Shown one piece after another: positions 59,933 through 64,000 of a stretch of DNA of 64,000 nt (positions within the stretch are counted from its first letter, which is position 1; the number at the start of each line of letters is the position of its first letter). This stretch comes from Thermoanaerobaculia bacterium (GTDB taxonomy: Bacteria > Acidobacteriota > Thermoanaerobaculia > Gp7-AA8). Under the pieces are notes generated by a model. The model was given only the letters and a program-made list of their open reading frames with translations. It ran no database searches and was not told where the DNA came from. The position numbers and the translations under genes are program-made. The stretch spans positions 99,414 through 163,413 of the forward strand of contig JADGNZ010000007.1 of NCBI GenBank assembly GCA_017883205.1, read 5' to 3'.

Positions 59933-61207
59933 ATGCTTCTGAATTACGAAGACGTTTCCTCAGTCAAGAAGATTGTCGAAGTCGAGATCCCGGCCGGCCT
60001 CATCTCCCAGGAGTCGCAGCGCGTGACGTCGGAGTTCAGCCGCCAGGTGAAAATCCCCGGCTTCCGTCCTGGCAAAGTGCCCCTCGGCGTCGTCCGTTCG
60101 CGCTTTGCCAAAGAGATCCAGGAGCAGGTCATGGAGCGGCTCCTGCCGCAAACGTTCAACGAAGCCATCGCGGACAAAGGTCTCGAGGTCGTTGGCGACC
60201 CGCACCTCCAGCACGTCGATCCGGTCATCGAAGGAGCGCCGGTCAAGTACAAGGCTGAGTTCGAGGTCAAGCCGCAATTCGAGCTGCGGGAGTATCGCGG
60301 CCTGGCCATCGACGACCCGAAGATCGAGGTTGCCGATGCCGATGTTGACAACATGATCGAGCGGCTTCGCGAGCAGGCCAGCGTCTATCAGCCCGAGACC
60401 GAGCGCGGACTCGAAGAGAACGATTTCGCGATGATCGAGATGACGACGTCCGGCGAAGGCATCGATGCCGAAACGCGCGGAGGCCATTTCCGGCTCGGCG
60501 AAGAGACGCCGCTGCCGGAGTTGCACGAAGCGCTGCGCGGCAAGAAGACGGGCGAGTCAGCCACGTTCGAGAAAACGTATCCCGACGATGCGCAAAACGA
60601 GAGCTTCCGCGGCAAGAACATCCACCACGAAGTCACGCTCAAAGAAATCCGCGTTCAGGAAAAGCCTGAGATCACGGACGAATTCGCGCAGAGCACCGGC
60701 GGATGGGAAAATGTTGCTCAGATGCGCGAGGCCATCGCCGCCGACGTCCGCAAGCATCGCGAGCTCGAAGTGCGCCGGCTGAAGCAGACGCAGCTCGCCG
60801 AGCTCCTTCTCGCAGCCCACGAGCTGGAAGTCCCGGAAACGCTCGCCGAGGAAGAGGTGGGGAGGTCGCTGCAGAACTACGCGCGCTTCCTGGTTTCGCA
60901 GGGCGTCGACGTCCAGAAAGCGGAGATCGACTGGCGCAAGATGCGCGACGAGTTTCTTCCCGAGGCCGTGAAGCGCGTCAAACGCTCACTCATCCTCGAG
61001 CAGATTGCGAAGAAAGAGAATCTGATCGTCAGCGACGTTGAAGCGGACGCGCAGATCCGCCGTGCCGCGAAAGAGGCCGACCGCGACTTCGCAGAGGTCA
61101 AGCACCAGCTGCGGCATGACGGCGGCTACGAGAAGTTGCGGATGTCGCTGAGCCAGGATAAAGCGCTCGATCTCGTCCTGCACGAGGCGACGCTGCGTAG
61201 CGCCTGA
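59933..61207 (+). CDS. tig: Trigger factor
   Basis: 424 aa from the ATG at 59933; a longer frame upstream only crosses the tRNA genes. The ribosome-binding motif GFRPGKVP is at 43-50. The FKBP-like PPIase domain (about 155-245; HFRLGEETPLPELHEALRGKKTGE) and the C-terminal helical chaperone domain follow. It meets nascent chains at the ribosome exit. The MFS gene starts 4 bp later. Confidence 0.97.
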   Translation: MLLNYEDVSSVKKIVEVEIPAGLISQESQRVTSEFSRQVKIPGFRPGKVPLGVVRSRFAKEIQEQVMERLLPQTFNEAIADKGLEVVGDPHLQHVDPVIEGAPVKYKAEFEVKPQFELREYRGLAIDDPKIEVADADVDNMIERLREQASVYQPETERGLEENDFAMIEMTTSGEGIDAETRGGHFRLGEETPLPELHEALRGKKTGESATFEKTYPDDAQNESFRGKNIHHEVTLKEIRVQEKPEITDEFAQSTGGWENVAQMREAIAADVRKHRELEVRRLKQTQLAELLLAAHELEVPETLAEEEVGRSLQNYARFLVSQGVDVQKAEIDWRKMRDEFLPEAVKRVKRSLILEQIAKKENLIVSDVEADAQIRRAAKEADRDFAEVKHQLRHDGGYEKLRMSLSQDKALDLVLHEATLRSA

Positions 61208-61211
61208 TCCC

Positions 61212-62417
61212 ATGCTCTCGCGTGATGCGCGACTTCTTTTCGCCGCGCGCATCGTGCGGCTTTTCGCGTACGGCTTCGTCGCCGTCGTTCTCGTGCTCTA
61301 CCTCTCGTCGATCGGGCTCGATGACCATCGGATCGGGTTGCTCCTGTCGCTTACCCTCGCCGGCGATGTCCTCGTCTCCCTCTACCTGACGACGCGGGCC
61401 GACTCTCTGGGCCGCCGGCGAACGCTGCTCGCCGGCGCTGTGCTCATGATCGGCGCCGCGGTCGTATTTGCGTTGACTCGCGATTTCACGCTGCTCGTGC
61501 TTGCCGCGACCATCGGCGTGATCAGCCCAAGCGGCAACGAAGTGGGGCCCTTTCTGGCTGTCGAGCAGGTTGCGCTGGCGCATGTGGCGCAGGGCCGCGA
61601 CCGGGTCTCGCTGTTTGCCTGGTACAACCTTGCCGGCTCGTTCGCGACTGCGGCTGGTTCGCTGGCGGGCGGCTTCCTGGCCGGTCTTCTGATGAAACGC
61701 GGGTTCGGAGCCGCGGCCAGCTATCGAAGCGCCGTGATCGCCTACGCGGTGCTTGGCGCGGCGCTCGTCATCATCTTTCTATCTGTTTCTCGTGCGATCG
61801 AAGAGAAACGGGCCGCCCCTTCGGTGCGCACGCTCTTTCACGTCGAGCGCTCTCGAGGGATCGTGATGAGGCTGTCGTCACTCTTCGCGCTCGATTCGTT
61901 CGCCGGCGGGCTGGTCGTGCAGAGCATCGTGGCCTATTGGTTCTATCGGCGATTTGGCCTCAGCCCGGCAGCGCTTGGATCGTTGTTTTTCGGTGCGAAT
62001 GTCGCCGCGGGTATCTCCGCGCTGACTGCGGCTCGGATCGCCAGACGATTCGGACTGCTGAACACGATGGTCTTCACGCATTTGCCGTCGAACGTTCTTT
62101 TGCTTCTCATCCCGCTGATGCCAACGCTCCCGCTCGCCATCGCCGTACTGCTGCTCCGTTTCTCGATCTCGCAGATGGACGTGCCGACGCGGCAAGCGTT
62201 CGTCATCGCTGCGGTCGATCCCGGCGAGCGGACGGCCGCGGCAGGGATCACGGGGGTGGCTCGAACGACGGGAGCGGCTCTGGCGCCGGTTGTGGCCATG
62301 TCGCTGATCGCCAGTCTCAGCCACGCCTGGGTTCCCTTCGTGGCCGCGGGAGTGCTGAAGATCGTGTATGACTTAGTGCTGCTGTGGAGTTGCCGCGGGA
62401 TCAAGCTGGAGGGTTAG
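61212..62417 (+). CDS. MFS transporter
   Basis: 401 aa with about 12 membrane helices. The loop 2-3 motif is TTRADSLGRRRTLLAGA. SPSGNEVGPFLAVEQVALAHV is a well-kept segment of a bacterial MFS group of unknown substrate. It starts 4 bp after tig and probably shares its transcript. Array 4 begins 56 bp after its stop. Confidence 0.9.
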   Translation: MLSRDARLLFAARIVRLFAYGFVAVVLVLYLSSIGLDDHRIGLLLSLTLAGDVLVSLYLTTRADSLGRRRTLLAGAVLMIGAAVVFALTRDFTLLVLAATIGVISPSGNEVGPFLAVEQVALAHVAQGRDRVSLFAWYNLAGSFATAAGSLAGGFLAGLLMKRGFGAAASYRSAVIAYAVLGAALVIIFLSVSRAIEEKRAAPSVRTLFHVERSRGIVMRLSSLFALDSFAGGLVVQSIVAYWFYRRFGLSPAALGSLFFGANVAAGISALTAARIARRFGLLNTMVFTHLPSNVLLLLIPLMPTLPLAIAVLLLRFSISQMDVPTRQAFVIAAVDPGERTAAAGITGVARTTGAALAPVVAMSLIASLSHAWVPFVAAGVLKIVYDLVLLWSCRGIKLEG

Positions 62418-62472
62418 CATCTCCCCAGAAACCAGGTAAGTAACTGATCCTGAATGGGATGTGCTCCTTTTG

Positions 62473-62683
62473 CATGAGACTCGGAGTTTCATTCATGAGA
62501 CTCGGAGTTTCATTCATGAGACTCAGAGTTTCATGCATGAGACTCGGAGCTTCATGCATGACACTCAGAGCTTCATTCATGAGACTCAGAGTTTCACGCA
62601 TGAGACTCGGAGTTTCATTCATGAGACTCGGGGACTTCATGCATGAGACTCGGGGGTTCACGCATGAGACTCAGGGGGTCTTT
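62473..62683. repeat. Tandem 21-bp array 4 (10 units)
   Basis: Ten units at 62473, 62494, 62515, 62536, 62557, 62578, 62599, 62620, 62642 and 62663 (one spacing of 22, all others 21). The best units are CATGAGACTCGGAGTTTCAT plus one base. Within each, ATGA-N-ACTC-N-GAGT-N-TCAT is a 19-bp dyad with a single mismatched pair. The last three units decay. It follows the MFS gene and precedes the rRNA leader. Heptad-encoding frames on both strands lack ribosome sites. Confidence 0.93.
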
Positions 62684-62689
62684 CGCAGC

Positions 62690-63025
62690 CGACTCCATGT
62701 GAAACCCGAAGACCGACCTCGAGCTCGACCGTTTCTTCCACCCCCCACCCCCGACACCCCCCACCCCCGGCGTGAGCGGCGCATCGAATCCCGCTCCCGG
62801 CCCCCGACTCGCCGAAATCCGTGGAATAGGACCCCCACCAAGGTCGTTCTGGCTGGTCCTTGAGCGGTACCGGATCTTTGGAAAACGACGATAACTCGAA
62901 TCTGCACAGCAGTTTGTGCAAAGGCGAAACGGGCTTCCGCCGAAGCGGCGAGCGAGTCCGGAAGCGATCTTCGCGGAGTGGAATAGCGAGGTTCGACATG
63001 GAGTTGTGAGCGATACTTGCGGTAG
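62690..63025. other. Non-coding stretch between array 4 and the rRNA promoter
   Basis: Starts with a C-rich simple-sequence block near 62735-62775 (ACCCCCCACCCCCG words), related to the block inside the kinase gene. After that no gene, hairpin or ribosome site was recognised. Long open frames on the minus strand look like shadows of the high-GC sequence. Confidence 0.5.
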
Positions 63026-63054
63026 TTGACAAAGCGAAGGCCGGAACATACAAT
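63026..63054 (+). promoter_or_regulatory. rRNA promoter P1 (TTGACA-17-TACAAT)
   Basis: A perfect -35 (TTGACA, 63026-63031), 17-nt spacer and TACAAT (63049-63054), about 384 bp before the 16S start. It is the best sigma-70 promoter in the window. Confidence 0.75.
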
Positions 63055-63175
63055 CCCCGGTCCCTGCAAGCGGCAGACGCAGTAACTTCTCCGCTGTTCT
63101 TTCCCAGTAGCAAATTCGAGCGGTAGGCGTGTCCGCGTCAAACGGGTTGGCTTCACGAAGCTGAAACGAACCCGC

Positions 63176-63204
63176 TTGACACGGCCGTGAGGGTCTGGCA
63201 GGAT
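63176..63204 (+). promoter_or_regulatory. Possible second rRNA promoter
   Basis: TTGACA at 63176-63181 with a weak -10 (CAGGAT) 17 nt later. A further TTGACA at 63232 begins the leader word TTGACAACTGAATAG and has no -10 at the right distance. Confidence 0.3.
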
Positions 63205-63311
63205 TGCCGCCCTTTCGCGGACGTCGGTTCCTTGACAACTGAATAGGATAGCAACAAGACAACGTGATTCCTTTCGAGATTCGTATTGCGAATCTCATTG
63301 AAATGACGGTC

Positions 63312-63324
63312 TGCTCTTTCGATA
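63312..63324 (+). promoter_or_regulatory. boxA-like antitermination element in the rRNA leader
   Basis: TGCTCTTTCGATA, close to the boxA consensus TGCTCTTTAACA, about 115 bp before the 16S 5' end. Consistent with Nus-dependent antitermination of rRNA. Confidence 0.45.
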
Positions 63325-63437
63325 AGAGAGGGTTAGATCGTATCCGAATAAGTGCACTAGTCGATTCAGACTGGTGCTGGAATCAGACTTCAAAGTTGAC
63401 GGCCCGCGACGTCAGTCGTGATCGGCCGAAGCAAGTT

Positions 63438-64000
<563 letters not shown>

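Noticed and set aside
59696..61207. Trigger factor starting at 59696
   Set aside because: The extra N-terminal part is translated tRNA-Lys, terminator and tRNA-Leu sequence. The ATG at 59933 fits the family.
62401..62863. Frames across array 4 encoding LGVSFMR or PSLMNET heptads
   Set aside because: No ribosome site, both strands open, unit is a DNA dyad.

Overview
The window is GC-rich, densely coded bacterial DNA from a Gram-negative-type organism: it has IPTL-CTERM and lipobox export signals, a TolB-propeller secreted enzyme and an NtrY-like kinase. It ends inside the 5' part of a 16S rRNA gene. The 16S stretch and the gene mix (DUF1343/NamZ, TolB-amidohydrolase, DUF3494 plus IPTL-CTERM, many small toxin-antitoxin pairs) fit a soil or sediment Acidobacteriota-like lineage. 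That placement is inference; a 16S search would settle it.

Layout. 0.15-1.7 kb: five small genes, four of them XRE-type HTH regulators arranged divergently around a triple operator-like repeat. 2.2-9.1 kb: a minus-strand block with thpR, an aspartase/fumarase-family lyase, a PAS-GAF-GGDEF cyclase and a two-subunit class I fumarase split by a membrane cytochrome-b-like gene. 9.2-12.5 kb: a duplicated antitoxin-like gene and clpB behind a HAIR-like site. 12.7-25 kb: glycosyltransferase, asnB, CAP protein, a 1388-aa NtrY-like kinase, pseudouridine synthase, NamZ-like and MoaB. 25-35 kb: RelBE-like pair, queA, TolB-amidohydrolase, ferredoxin, Lrp, EamA, DUF1223, DUF4349. 34.7-43 kb: TA pair, msrA/msrB, nadB, ABC exporter, hydrolase, PIN TA pair, DedA. 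43-54 kb: a partial type II fatty-acid/polyketide-like locus (FAD halogenase-like enzyme, AMP ligase, ACP, dehydratase, active KS, dead KS/chain-length-factor, GT2), interrupted by an ice-binding-like IPTL-CTERM operon. 54-64 kb: M28 peptidase, antitoxin relics and TA genes, MinD-like ATPase, Crp regulator, pgsA, tRNA-Lys, tRNA-Leu, tig, MFS and the rRNA operon start.

Two features run through the whole window. First, there are four tandem arrays (1.7, 16.5, 38.5 and 62.5 kb) with unrelated words but the same grammar: a period of about 21 bp, a dyad-symmetric core in each unit, and a position 45-132 bp after a stop codon. Twenty-one bp is two helical turns, so all dyads would face the same side of the DNA; this is the best candidate for something undescribed. 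Second, many first genes of transcription units have a TAGAAT-like -10 hexamer 6-11 nt before the start codon and no Shine-Dalgarno, which suggests widespread leaderless transcription. Inverted-repeat (REP-like) families of at least five kinds sit at gene ends, and one simple-sequence family has expanded inside the kinase gene.
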